Under the pieces are notes generated by a model, which saw only the letters and a list, made by a program, of their open reading frames with translations, ran no database searches and was not told where the DNA came from. Positions 25,182 to 35,915 of a stretch of DNA of 64,000 nt are shown piece by piece (within the stretch, counting starts at the first letter, position 1; the number at the start of each line of letters is the position of its first letter). The stretch is from Bursaphelenchus xylophilus. Taxonomy: Eukaryota; Nematoda; Chromadorea; Rhabditida; Aphelenchoididae. A program made the position numbers and the translations under genes. The stretch covers positions 4,092,001 to 4,156,000 of the forward strand of contig CAJFCV020000002.1 of NCBI GenBank assembly GCA_904066235.2, written 5' to 3'.

Positions 25182-25840
25182 CGGAGAGCGATGATTGTGG
25201 AAAAACACAATTAGGGAAGCTGAAAAGTATTATTTTTTCAATGTAAGCTTCGAAATGAAGATAATCGATGGTGCTGATTTCGAAAATGACATTGATTTTT
25301 TTGGTCGCTACATTTTTCCTTAAGTTGTACTGTAAAAGGAAGTACCTCAAATACGACGCTCAGATTTTCTTTAAATTTTGCATACACATCGGCCGTAAAC
25401 TAAGTATCAATTCCTGAAAGCTTTAGCCCGCGCTTTCCAAGTGCCGCCGAGATATTGAACGATGTTTGCCGCCGAGAGAGTACGCTAACCGCGGAGAGCG
25501 GTCAAAGAAGAAACCCATTTTAATCACAACTTTACTAATTCGCGCGAAAAAATTGATTTTTTTGAAAACATTACCCTCTATGGTAGAAATAGGCACGAAA
25601 CTTTTCGCGCCGAAGTTCGGCAAAAAATGTCAAATTTTTGCCAACTTTCGATCTAAAAATCGCGGTTGTTTCTGCAAAGCGCGGGCTGAAATTCTCGCAT
25701 ATATTTTTAAAAAAAATATTCTAAATTTGTGCCAAGTTTCATCATAATCTGAGCGTCGCACCTCGGGTATTTCCCTTTACACAATACTTTTCAATTTCCC
25801 CAGTCATCCACTTCCCCAATGGCCTTTCTCCCCAATGACG
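25182..25840. mobile_element. Foldback element (GGGGAAA family), interrupted
   Basis: The left arm (25182-25342) matches 37049-37200 and 58267-58380 (GAAAAGTATTATTTT, ATCGATGGTGCTGATTT, CTTAAG-TACTGTAA blocks). The outer right arm (25770-25840, ACTTTTCAATTTCCCCA) lies on the other side of a different element, which therefore appears to be nested in it; the inner part of the right arm is lost. Confidence 0.45.
25343..25769. mobile_element. Inverted-repeat MITE with TACC termini
   Basis: 427 bp; left end TACCTCAAATACGACGCTCA, right end, inverted, TACCCGAGGTGCGACGCTCA. The similarity continues inward through CAGATT and AAATTT blocks. No ORF of substance. Related fragments lie at 23230-23365 and 7600-7667. 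Confidence 0.6.
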
Positions 25841-27504
25841 ACGTCCCATAACATTGTCGAATTGTGCGTCAAAATCTGTTCAGCCAATACGTTAAAATTA
25901 TGACGCAAACAGATAGCTCACAAAGATCAAGTCAGAATATAAACAACTCGAAAGTCATACATGTATTATTATTTTGAAAAAGTAAACAAAGTTGGTTCAT
26001 TGCGAGTCATGACCCAACTATATATACGGAGTAATAATATGGTAAAAAAGAAAAAAGGCGTTAAAGGATTGAGAGAGAAGGTGGATAGAAAGAACAGCCG
26101 GATCCAACTTTTATCTAGGCAATAAAATATTAATTTAGTCGGGAAATAGGGCGCCAACTTTGGGGAAGACTGAAATTGACTTTTCTATTATTGCGATGAT
26201 TTATGTAATACGTCTTGCAGAGTCATTCAGAAGCTAGCATACAAGGGAAAATGACTGTTCTTACATGTTGTGAATCAGGGCAATGATTTTAGTGTTCCAA
26301 ACCATTGAACTTGCAAAAAAGGACATAATTCTTCATGCTAAACACAAAGGTGACGCAAAACTATTGTATTATCACAAAAAAAAACTCTTGGTAACAGAGA
26401 TTAGGACTAAAATCTAACAGGTCAAGTTGAGATAACCTGAATTTTAGACCCTTTATAATACAAGTTCAAAGTAAAGTTAACGACAAATTTTTTTACTTGA
26501 ATTTTCGAAACATTAAAGATTCCAACGCAAAGCTTTTTCTGACCATCCCATCCAATATAGCGAAACAAAAACAATCAAAAGAAAGGCCAATCCATAATTT
26601 CACCAAAAGTTTTCCTTCGAATTTTTTACGTTTAGTCAGAGCAAAAGCCCATTCTTACGGAAACCTTGTACGATGCAAGGGATAATTGAAGGGGCGACGC
26701 TTCCGGAGGGGAAATGCCAAGAAATACATAAGGGAAAGGGTTTTATCCGAGAGATTTTTACAGGGATGCCTGGGGCGAAGAAAAATGCTTGGCAAAAATA
26801 ATCATTGGTACAACGAAACCTTCTGTAAAAATTACAAATTTTTTAGGTCGCTGTTGGCTCGTTGTACTGAGTTTTGGACTGTATATCCAAAAACAACAGC
26901 ATATTCTAACTAATGGCAACATTACAAACAGTTCCTTGTTTCCTTTTCAGATCAAGTCAATAACGGCAAAAAAAGTAGTTTCCCTCGGAAGGCCTTCAAT
27001 CTCCATGGTGACAATCTTCCCAAACTTTGGAAATTATGAAATAATTTTTGGAAAATGCCATGTGATGAAATAATCGTACTGTAATCCGCATAGTCTTTTG
27101 GCCTTTATTGTATAATATTACATTCGTCCGTCGGGAAAATAGTGGTGGGCTGTCGCAGCAAAATTTTTTGTCTTGTCGAAAAAAGGGTGCAGTTTCTCAC
27201 CACATGTCCAGCTGCGGTGAGCCGTCGCAAAGTTAAACAAAAAAAGAAAAAAGCCTACGCACTTTTAAAAAAGCACAATGGAAAACATGGTAAATTTTCC
27301 CTATCAAAACTTGTATCACTACAGTTGCAAAGCACCTTTACACCCCTTTAAAAAAACCTCACTAATGGCATGTTCTAGGATGGTATCAATTTGCGGAAAC
27401 GACAAAGCCAACAAAATTCTGTATGAATCTGCTTCATGAAGCCTGGGAAATAGATACATATTTCTATGCAGAACTGTCAGACATTTTACTGATTCTTTGA
27501 CAGC

Positions 27505-29179
27505 ATGAAAGAGGGGGATTTTAAGGTTCTGTACTTCCATTCAACACCACTTGTAAACGATGACTGTTCAAGATTCCCGACGTTCAAAGCTTCCAAGGAA
27601 TGCATGTTCCCTGGACTCTGCGTTGAGGTTGGTTTACAGACCACATATAGTGTAGCAAACCTGTCTATAACCAAGAATCTTAGAGGCCTTGAGAACTAGT
27701 TTTTATCTAAATACGCTGATTTCAGATCATTTCTCTGCTCGCCGACAAGCTAAACCTTAATCTTGTCCCGGTGGTGGTAAACCATCGCAACACGTATGAA
27801 TACATTCAAAATGGCACAGTCTACGGCATTTTGAATTACATTTTGAATGGAACTGTCGACACAATTGCCTCAGCGTATCTGATGAATGATTATTTTGACG
27901 AGAAATTCAACGTGTCCGAAAAATTGTTCTATGTAAGCCCAAAGAAGCTATTTGTACATAATTTTTAGACCGAGAAAAAGTTGATTGGACTTCATCAAAA
28001 GGACGGATTCTCACAATATTTCGGATTTTTTGGCTCTTACCAGACAACTGTATGGATAGCCATCGGGCTGTCGCTGGCGTTGCAATGCATTTTCTCCGTG
28101 ATCGTGCATAGAGTTGAAAAGGAACTCTACGAGGTGAACTCAAGCCTTTGACCTACATGTTTAATAGTCTTCTTTTACAGGATAAGAAGTCCAAATGGTC
28201 TGAGGTTATTTGGAGAATCGTTCGCCTACAGTTGTTGCAACCTCAGAACTGTCAAAGCAAGCTCTTGTCAGGTAACGGTCACGTTCTTTTCCGCTTTACA
28301 CTCGCTTTGATTATTGAGTGACATTTTGGTAACTTCAATGAATTTCTAATTCCAGGAAAATGTTCTATCATAATCTTTTCCTTGGCGCAATGCGCCATTC
28401 TTATGGGCATTCTCAGCTCGTATATCCTGGCTCGCTTAATGAGCCCGGAGCATTTCATTCCCTTGAAAAGCCTTGGAGAGGTTCTACGGGCCATGGATCG
28501 GGAACAAGTGTATTTCGTTGAGACTCTGCATTACCCGCTGCTACGCCAGACCTTGATCGACGTCGGCTGGCAGCAAGGTTTGAATATGACCGAAGTTTTG
28601 GCGAGAAATCCTATCCGCTATGCGAAAAACGATGAGGAAGCAATGACGATGCTTAACAACAACGAAGCTGTCATGATGAGATTTGTATGTTTAGATATGT
28701 ATATGTAACAGAAATTATTGCAGGACACGGATGACTTCTACTTCAACGGTTTGAAGAACTGCGACTTTATGACTTCATTTGATGCAATTGAAGTCCTTAA
28801 ACGTGGATTTTTGTTTAGGAAAGATTATGAACTGCTCCCGAGAATCAATAAAATTATTGAACAAGAGGAACTGACCATCACCAGGCTCTATTCAAAGTAC
28901 ATGCAAGATTATAAGACCAAGAAGACCTGTAGAAGGAAAGGTCGCTCTGAAATTGGTAAGAGATGACATGGGACATGACAGTAGGTGATAAAGTCTATGG
29001 ACTTGATCTTCACAAGGACTTTTTTTTAGCCATGCTAAAGGCCATTTTTAGGGATTTACCCATATCTTGGACTCGGAATTTTCCTCTTGGTAGTGAACAC
29101 ATCAGCCACATTCGTCCTCATATTCGAGTTAATCACCCACAATCGTGGTGGATGCCGGCAGCGAAAATTGAAACAATAG
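27505..29179 (+). CDS. Divergent ionotropic glutamate receptor-like protein
   Basis: Seven exons, 27505-27627, 27726-27932, 27969-28133, 28181-28271, 28356-28684, 28724-28955 and 29052-29179, give 424 residues. Order of parts: first ligand-binding lobe (PGLCVEIISLLADKLNLN, like the family's G-[FL]-C-[IV]-[DE] start), TM1 (VWIAIGLSLALQCIFSVIVH), a pore-loop-like stretch (EVIWRIVRLQLLQ), TM3 with SSYILARLMSPEHF in place of the usual SYTANLAAFLT, second lobe (IPLKSLGEVL onward), and TM4 (YLGLGIFLLVVNTSATFVLI). There is no amino-terminal domain and no signal peptide with this start, so an upstream exon may be missing. The last exon was found by requiring TM4. The pore motif is atypical, so channel activity is uncertain; nematodes have such orphan relatives. 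The stop lies 16 bp before the large palindromic element. Confidence 0.72.
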
Positions 29180-29186
29180 CCTGTTT

Positions 29187-29195
29187 CACCAATTA
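29187..29195. repeat. Left target-site duplication of the palindromic element
   Basis: CACCAATTA, repeated exactly at 32310-32318 after the right end. Confidence 0.55.
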
Positions 29196-32100
29196 GGGGG
29201 AAGCCCACTTCGCGTGTGGGACACTTCGCGTGAGTCGCTTATCCCACTTCGCGTGCACGCGAAATGGGTTTCACGCGAAGTGGGTAGTCACCGAGGTTCA
29301 TAGTACCCACTTCGCGTGACTTTCCAAAAATTGCCGGGGCCCACTTCGCGCGTAATTTTTTTTGTTCGGTGCCCACTTCGCGTGAGATTTGGATTTTCAA
29401 TGGAATTCACGCGAAGTGTCTCCGGCAAATTTTAATCAACAGGACACTTCGCGTGTACCGTATTTCGTTGATTTGCCTGATTTTGGCATTCTGTTTTTGC
29501 AGGAATTGTGGCCTTTAGAGTGGTAGGAAAGACTTTTCACGGTCAGTCCTGAGGTTTTTATGAAAAACTGAACCAGAATGATGTATAAAACATAAAAATC
29601 GGCATAGTTTGGCATCTTTTATACATTTTTTACACTAAAATAATATAAAATGATTTTTTAGTTTTAAATCTAGAACATGCAGCGAGACTAGTTCGACTTC
29701 CTGATGTCTGTCATGCCCCAAGCTTCGCTCAGAACCTATAAAACCCGCCGTTTCACCTCCTCCATACACCGGGTTTTGCAGAATAACATCAAGTCATCAT
29801 GAATAATATAGTTTTACTCCTGGAATTATTTTTGTTGTATACTGCCGTGTTTGAAGGATGGATTTCTTCCTAAAATGGTCTGTCTGACATGTTAAAAGTC
29901 TTTACAGGCCCCTTACACGTAAATTGAAGATTTTGATTCTCGAAAAAACAAAAAATCATCAAAAATCAAAGAAATATACAAAAGTCCTGTTTGTCACACT
30001 TAATGCTTCAATTTCTGTGTATTATCTGAATTGTTGGTACGTTTACAACGTTTTGTTACCATTTTTCCCTCCGACTTAGCTTTGGGAGGAACAACATCGT
30101 CATGGATAACATCGGGAGCATATACTAAAATCGCTTGGAAATCAGTTTTGATGTGTCACAAACACTATAAATAATATATATTCTTGTTCCTCAGATTATG
30201 CTGCACATTTTGGAGTCAAAATTGGATTTACCATTTTTTTACCGTATAACACTTACTACGGTAAAATTTCGTACAATAATCGGGTAGATCTGAAATCTTG
30301 CGTGGAAATGTCTACCTATATGCTAGACAAGTCTGCCAAATTTCATCCAGATCCACCCAGTAGTTTCTGAGTTATAAACAATTTTATTATTCAAAAAGAG
30401 GTTTTTTCAACCTTCAAAATCGTGTTTTCAACCTTATAGTAACTACTGGGCACATTTTCTAAACCTTAACTCAGCTCAACCTTGATCAATTTTCGATTTT
30501 TAAAAAGTAATTCAAGTAATTCGGACACTGCGAACTACGTGGCAATACTTATTTTTTGTTCCGGCAGCTCTAAAGTATCGAAAAACACAATGCCAAAAAT
30601 AGCCAAAATCGCGCGAAATTTGAATGCTTTTCCGAACTACGGCTGTTGGACGCTGCCAGCAGCTAAACAAACATTTAAAAGGTCAGTTCAAATGATTTGC
30701 ATATTTTTCCCGTACCAACTTAGCGGTATATTCCACTTGTCCAGTCTTGAAATGACACCTAAATTGAAATTGATTAAAAGTGCTTCAGAATGGCAGGAAA
30801 AATATAAATTTTATGATGGTGGCGCTTGAAGGGTTGGAAAAGCTGGAAATGTTTTAAAATTGCAAAAAAAGCAATGTAAATTCAAATTTCGCGCGATTTT
30901 GGCTATTTTTGGCATTGTGTTTTTCGATACTTTAGAGCTGCCGGAACAAAAAATAAGTATTGCCACGTAGTTCGCAGTGTCCGAATTACTTGAATTACTT
31001 TTTAAAAATCGAAAATTGATCAAGGTTGAGCTGAGTTAAGGTTTAGAAAATGTGCCCAGTAGTTACTATAAGGTTGAAAACACGATTTTGAAGGTTGAAA
31101 AAACCTCTTTTTGAATAATAAAATTGTTTATAACTCAGAAACTACTGGGTGGATCTGGATGAAATTTGGCAGACTTGTCTAGCATATAGGTAGACATTTC
31201 CACGCAAGATTTCAGATCTACCCGATTATTGTACGAAATTTTACCGTAGTAAGTGTTATACGGTAAAAAAATGGTAAATCCAATTTTGACTCCAAAATGT
31301 GCAGCATAATCTGAGGAACAAGAATATATATTATTTATAGTGTTTGTGACACATCAAAACTGATTTCCAAGCGATTTTAGTATATGCTCCCGATGTTATC
31401 CATGACGATGTTGTTCCTCCCAAAGCTAAGTCGGAGGGAAAAATGGTAACAAAACGTTGTAAACGTACCAACAATTCAGATAATACACAGAAATTGAAGC
31501 ATTAAGTGTGACAAACAGGACTTTTGTATATTTCTTTGATTTTTGATGATTTTTTGTTTTTTCGAGAATCAAAATCTTCAATTTACGTGTAAGGGGCCTG
31601 TAAAGACTTTTAACATGTCAGACAGACCATTTTAGGAAGAAATCCATCCTTCAAACACGGCAGTATACAACAAAAATAATTCCAGGAGTAAAACTATATT
31701 ATTCATGATGACTTGATGTTATTCTGCAAAACCCGGTGTATGGAGGAGGTGAAACGGCGGGTTTTATAGGTTCTGAGCGAAGCTTGGGGCATGACAGACA
31801 TCAGGAAGTCGAACTAGTCTCGCTGCATGTTCTAGATTTAAAACTAAAAAATCATTTTATATTATTTTAGTGTAAAAAATGTATAAAACATGCCAAACTA
31901 TGCCGATTTTTATGTTTTATACATCATTCTGGTTCAGTTTTTCATAAAAACCTCAGGACTGACCGTGAAAAGTCTTTCCTACCACTCTAAAGGCGACAAT
32001 TCCTGCAAAAACAGAATGCCAAAATCAGGCAAACCAACGAAATACGGTACACGCGAAGTGTCCTGTTGATTAAAATTTGCCGGAGACACTTCGCGTGAAT

Positions 32101-32309
32101 TCCATTGAAAATCCAAATCTCACGCGAAGTGGGCACCGAACAAAAAAAATTACGCGCGAAGTGGGCCCCGGCAATTTTTGGAAAGTCACGCGAAGTGGGT
32201 ACTATGAACCTCGGTGACTACCCACTTCGCGTGAAACCCATTTCGCGTGCACGCGAAGTGGGATAAGCGACTCACGCGAAGTGTCCCACACGCGAAGTGG
32301 GTAACACTC
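29196..32309. mobile_element. 3.1-kb palindromic element with 1.43-kb terminal inverted repeats
   Basis: The left arm 29196-30625 and right arm 30880-32309 are both 1430 bp and almost identical when inverted; the only internal differences I noticed are two single-base changes near 29475-29515 versus 31990-32040. A 254-bp unpaired spacer (30626-30879) lies between. The outer 270 bp of each arm carries about nine copies of CACTTCGCGTG in both orientations. CACCAATTA flanks both sides (29187-29195 and 32310-32318), a likely 9-bp target duplication. The outermost 8 bp of the two ends do not match. No transposase is encoded; ORFs at 30482-30829 (+) and 30811-31023 (-) are the same arm sequence read outward into the spacer. 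Long inverted repeats plus a 9-bp duplication fit Mutator-like elements; Merlin is an alternative. Confidence 0.8.
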
Positions 32310-32318
32310 CACCAATTA
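32310..32318. repeat. Right target-site duplication of the palindromic element
   Basis: CACCAATTA, identical to 29187-29195. Confidence 0.55.
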
Positions 32319-32437
32319 ATTATCGCTCCCGCAATAAACTTTCCCCATACTATCAGCATGCGTATTGTGTTGTCAACATGATAAGGATCTCTTTAAAAGA
32401 ACAATCGCAAGACCATAACATTGTGGAAACAAACATT

Positions 32438-33894
32438 ATGACCGGCGACTCTCTTAGCGAGGCTTGCAAGTCCGAGTTGAAGGCGATTTGCAGTCAAATC
32501 CTGCAACCGCGCAAAGGGATCTTGGCCACGGATGATACGGCGGGTATGTTGAGAACTCTGACTTTGTTTTTCATCTTTCTGACTTACTCTAAATTTGCAT
32601 ATGTTAATAGTTTTGATGGCTCCGCGCCTCCAAGCCGTCGGTAAAGAGAATTCAACGGAGGAGCGCCGAAAGTACAGGCAAATGTTGTATTCGGCTCCTA
32701 GAATTGCTGACAATATCACTGCAATTATCATGATGGAGGAAACATTCCGGCAGGTACGAAATTTTACCCACAACAATTGGCTTCCTTATTATGTCACAAG
32801 ATACATTATATGTATATTTTTTACAACTGAATTTGCAAATTTTAGAAGAACGACGAAGGCGTTCGCTTTGTTGACCATCTAAACCGCCAAGGAGTTAATG
32901 TTGGCGTTCAGGCCGACTTAGGACTTCTACCATTGAACCAAAGTCAATATGAGACTCATACCAAGGGACTTGAAGGGCTAGAGGAAAGAGTTAAGGCCTA
33001 CAAAGCTGAAGGCGCCGTTTTTGCGAAATGGAGAGCAGCTTTGACGATTGGCGAGGGCAGACCAAGCAGGAGTTCGTTGATTCAGAACGCCTCCGAGCTG
33101 GCCGAATTCGCGAAGGTCTGTCAAAAACATGGCCTCGTTCCGTTCGTGGAGCCTGATGTTGTCAGAGATGGCAGTCATTCGCTGCAGGAATGCCAAAAGG
33201 TAGGCCGATTTACTTTGCAATTGCACAGACGTCGCGTATCGTTTCATTGTCGAAAAACATTTTCAAATCTTAGGCCACCGAACTGGCCCTTGAATACACA
33301 TTTCGCGCTTTGCATGCCGCGAATGTTTTCCTGGAAGGCATGATTCTGAAGCCTAATATGGTCACCGCCGGGACGGATTACAAGCAGCATCAGCCAACGC
33401 CGGCCGAGGTAGCGTCTGCCACCCTGGCTGCCCTTCAACGACACGTGCCAGCCTCTGTTCCTGGCATTGCGTTTTTGTCGGGCGGACAAGAGGATACGGA
33501 GGCTACAAAAAACCTAAATGCTATTGCTCAACAACAGACAGTTAAGCCGTGGATTCTGACGTTCTGCTACGGTAGGGCCATCCAGAGACCGGTTATGAAA
33601 GCTTGGGCAGGAAAGGATGAGAATATCAGGTCAGCACATGAAGTTCTTCACCAGTATGCCAAGGTAAGGAAGTTGGCGAATGCTACGGAGTACGTACGAA
33701 GTTAGTACAGCATAAGAGCAGTTTCTATAATATTTATTTGCTGCTCTGAGCTACTCCAAATTTACGTGCTTCTCGTAACATGTATATATCTAATAGTCTA
33801 CTTTTCAACGAACTTATGAAATTTTTAACCAACTCAAGTATATTATTTTCAGAACAACGGATTGGCACAGAGGGGCGAGTACATAATCCCATAA
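32438..33894 (+). CDS. Divergent class I fructose-bisphosphate aldolase
   Basis: Five exons, 32438-32543, 32611-32753, 32846-33199, 33274-33663 and 33853-33894, give 344 residues. The enzyme cleaves fructose-1,6-bisphosphate to DHAP and glyceraldehyde-3-phosphate in cytosolic glycolysis. The Schiff-base lysine is present in LEGMILKPNMV (K227; Lys229 of rabbit aldolase), as are equivalents of Asp33 (D32), Lys146 (K144, FAKWR), Glu187 (E185), the FLSGGQ phosphate-binding motif and Arg303 (YGRAI). Lys107 is replaced by Gln (VGVQADLG, Q105). The protein ends about 20 residues early, at GEYIIP, so the C-terminal arm with its catalytic-cycle tyrosine is absent. It is a diverged paralogue rather than the canonical housekeeping enzyme; reduced or changed activity is an inference. 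An in-frame upstream ATG (32379) is possible; MTGDSLSEA was chosen because it matches family length. The palindromic element ends 129 bp upstream. Confidence 0.83.
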
Positions 33895-34036
33895 GAAAAC
33901 TCCAACGCTCAGAAAAAATAATCTTTCTCCTGTTATTCTTAGATACTGCGACGATATTTTCGTTCTACAAACAGATAAACATATTGCTCCTCAAAATATT
34001 TATTTCAAATTTGTTCTTTGATAAGTGTTCATCAAC

Positions 34037-35915
34037 TTAGCGTTCCTTCTTTTGCGTGGTGATTGGTTTCAAGATCGCCGAAGCTTTCAAAAGCCCCAGA
34101 AAGATAAATGCGAACACAACTAGTGCGATGGACTGGGCAGCGATCAGAAAAAGGACACGACGAGCTTCCAAGCGCAGCTTGGACAAGTTATCCTGAAAGA
34201 AAATGCGTATTTTAGTCTGTCCGGAAAATAATGCGTCGCTCGAGTCATTGAAGTGAAAATCAACTTGATTTTGGCGCGACAAAATCCATTTTCTCGGCGG
34301 CAACGCAATTTTCCACGAAACAGATGCTCATTAATATTTTCCTAACAGACTGATAAAAAAGAAAACCATCAATTACTAATACTGCACGCACACAGTTGAA
34401 GTGCCACTTACATGAGTAGAGTTCCCCGGCTCAATTGTCGTAATATTGTAATCGGCAGTGCCGGTGATTGGCTCCAAAGTGGTGATGTTGTCCGAAACAT
34501 GAGTTGCCGGCTCGGCAGTGGTACCGGTGCCAGTGACTGGCCTTCTAGAGGTCGAGGTTGGGGTAGAACTTGCAGGATGGGTTGTCGAGGTTTGAGGAGT
34601 CGGAGGTTTGACTGTACTCGACTTTCTCGTTGGACCGCCGGTTGTTACAGCCGTTGAAGTCGTTCGCAAAGTGCTCGTTGTTGGAGGGACTGGGGGGTTC
34701 GGAGTTGTCTTGGATGATGTGGTAGAACGAACAGTGGACGGATTACGAGAAGTCGTCGTCGAGGTTGGGGTAGAACTCGCAGCGTGATGGGTTGTAGAGG
34801 TTGGAGGAGTCGGAGGGTTGACTGTAGTCGTCTTTTCCGTTGGTACGGACGTTGGTTTTGTTGGCAAAGTGCTCGTTGATGGAGGAACTGGTGGCATCGG
34901 AGTTGTCTTGGTTGTGTGATGAACCGTGGTAGAACGAACAGTGGGCGGATTGCGAGAAGTCGTCGTCGAGGTTGGGGTAGAACTCGCAGAATGATGGGTT
35001 GTAGAGGTTTCAGGAGTCGGAGGATTGACTGTAGTCGACTTTTTCGTTGGTACGGTCGTTGGATTCGTCGGCAAAGTGCTCGTTGATGGAGGGACCGGTG
35101 GTTTCGAAGTTGTCGTGTTTCCGTGATGACCTGTGGTAGAATGAAGCGTGGGCGGATTACGAGTGGTAGACGAGCGAGAAAGACACTAAAAAATATGAAT
35201 TTAGGAAAAGATTGTTTTTATTTCCACGACTCCCCGATTATCGGCCTACCATTTCCAGCTCCTCATCAAACGGGGCTACATCAACAAGTGGATCCTTTTC
35301 AACAGTCGATGCAGCAATGGTACACTGCTTCTTCATAGCGTCTTTGCTGACATATTTGACACTAAACGAATCGACTCTCTGGAGCAGCGAGCTGCTGTGG
35401 TTGACCATTTTCTCGTCATCAGAGCAAGTCCAAACCTTGCCAGGGCGAAAAGAGAGCTAGAAATTGATTGACAATGATTCCTAATAAGATCGTATACCTT
35501 CAACGGTTGAGATCCATCAAAGGCTTTCGTGAAACGCAACTCCGGTTCCGTCTGATTGTAGATCTTACGAAGCACGACTTTGTATTTTCCGCCGTCCTTG
35601 GCAATCTCATACTTCCAAATCGACAGATTCCGGACGAATTTCACTTGAATCCATTCACTAAAATCTTTAGTCCGTCCGAAGATCCGCTTACATTTTGTCA
35701 AAACTGCATTCGAAATCCGATTGTAGTGCCGTTTGCAGGTTGGTCTCGTTGATGAGACTGGTATCTTCCGCTACTTGACTTAGCACTTCACTTGTAAATA
35801 AAGCCAGGAACAAACAGATTGCCAGCACGGTCGAATAAATTCGACCTGCCGGAAAAAACATACCGATTTGAAGTGGAATGAAAGTTTTTGCAACAAAGTC
35901 GTTAAAAAAGTTCAT
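34037..35915 (-). CDS. Mucin-like type I membrane protein
   Basis: Five exons on the minus strand, 35692-35915, 35498-35657, 35250-35456, 34412-35185 and 34037-34192, give 506 residues. The N terminus has a hydrophobic stretch (IYSTVLAICLFLALFTSEVLS), probably a signal peptide; translation may begin at the internal Met 19. A globular domain of about 145 residues with three cysteines follows. Then comes a Thr/Ser/Pro-rich region of about 240 residues with internal repeats (PTSTTTSRNPPTVRST and PPSTSTLPTKPT recur), typical of dense O-glycosylation, then TM VLFLIAAQSIALVVFAFIFLGLL and a short KKER tail. The KKxx-like tail could be an ER-retrieval signal but here is KKER at the very end. Intron 1 is only 34 nt. 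The last intron carries a MITE. I do not recognise the globular domain; a LAMP-like protein was considered but lacks the YxxΦ tail. Confidence 0.68.
34211..34355. mobile_element. MITE of the TCGGGAAAATAATG family in an intron
   Basis: Termini TAGTCTGTCCGGAAAATAAT and, inverted, TATCAGTCTGTTAGGAAAAT, with an interior matching the inverse of 6190-6306. It lies wholly inside the last intron (34193-34411) of the mucin-like gene. Confidence 0.6.

Larger units (their letters stand above)
19215..27504. other. 8.3-kb gene-poor stretch
   Basis: No gene model could be supported on either strand. It holds degraded repeats: a partial element at 23230-23365, the element at 25343-25769 with foldback arms on either side (25182-25342 and 25770-25840), a MITE end near 27125, and a perfect 12-bp hairpin at 21232-21264. 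A 62-codon ORF at 21434-21619 with a hydrophobic N terminus is the best coding candidate and is weak. The rest shows only short chance ORFs. Confidence 0.5.

Noticed and set aside
29204..29460. CACTTCGCGTG repeats as a CRISPR array
   Set aside because: Repeats are 11-13 bp, in both orientations and with irregular spacing, and they occur as mirror copies at both ends of a mobile element in a eukaryotic genome.
30482..31023. Mirror-image ORFs inside the palindromic element as a transposase
   Set aside because: They are the same arm sequence read on opposite strands; no catalytic motif, and they end in the spacer.
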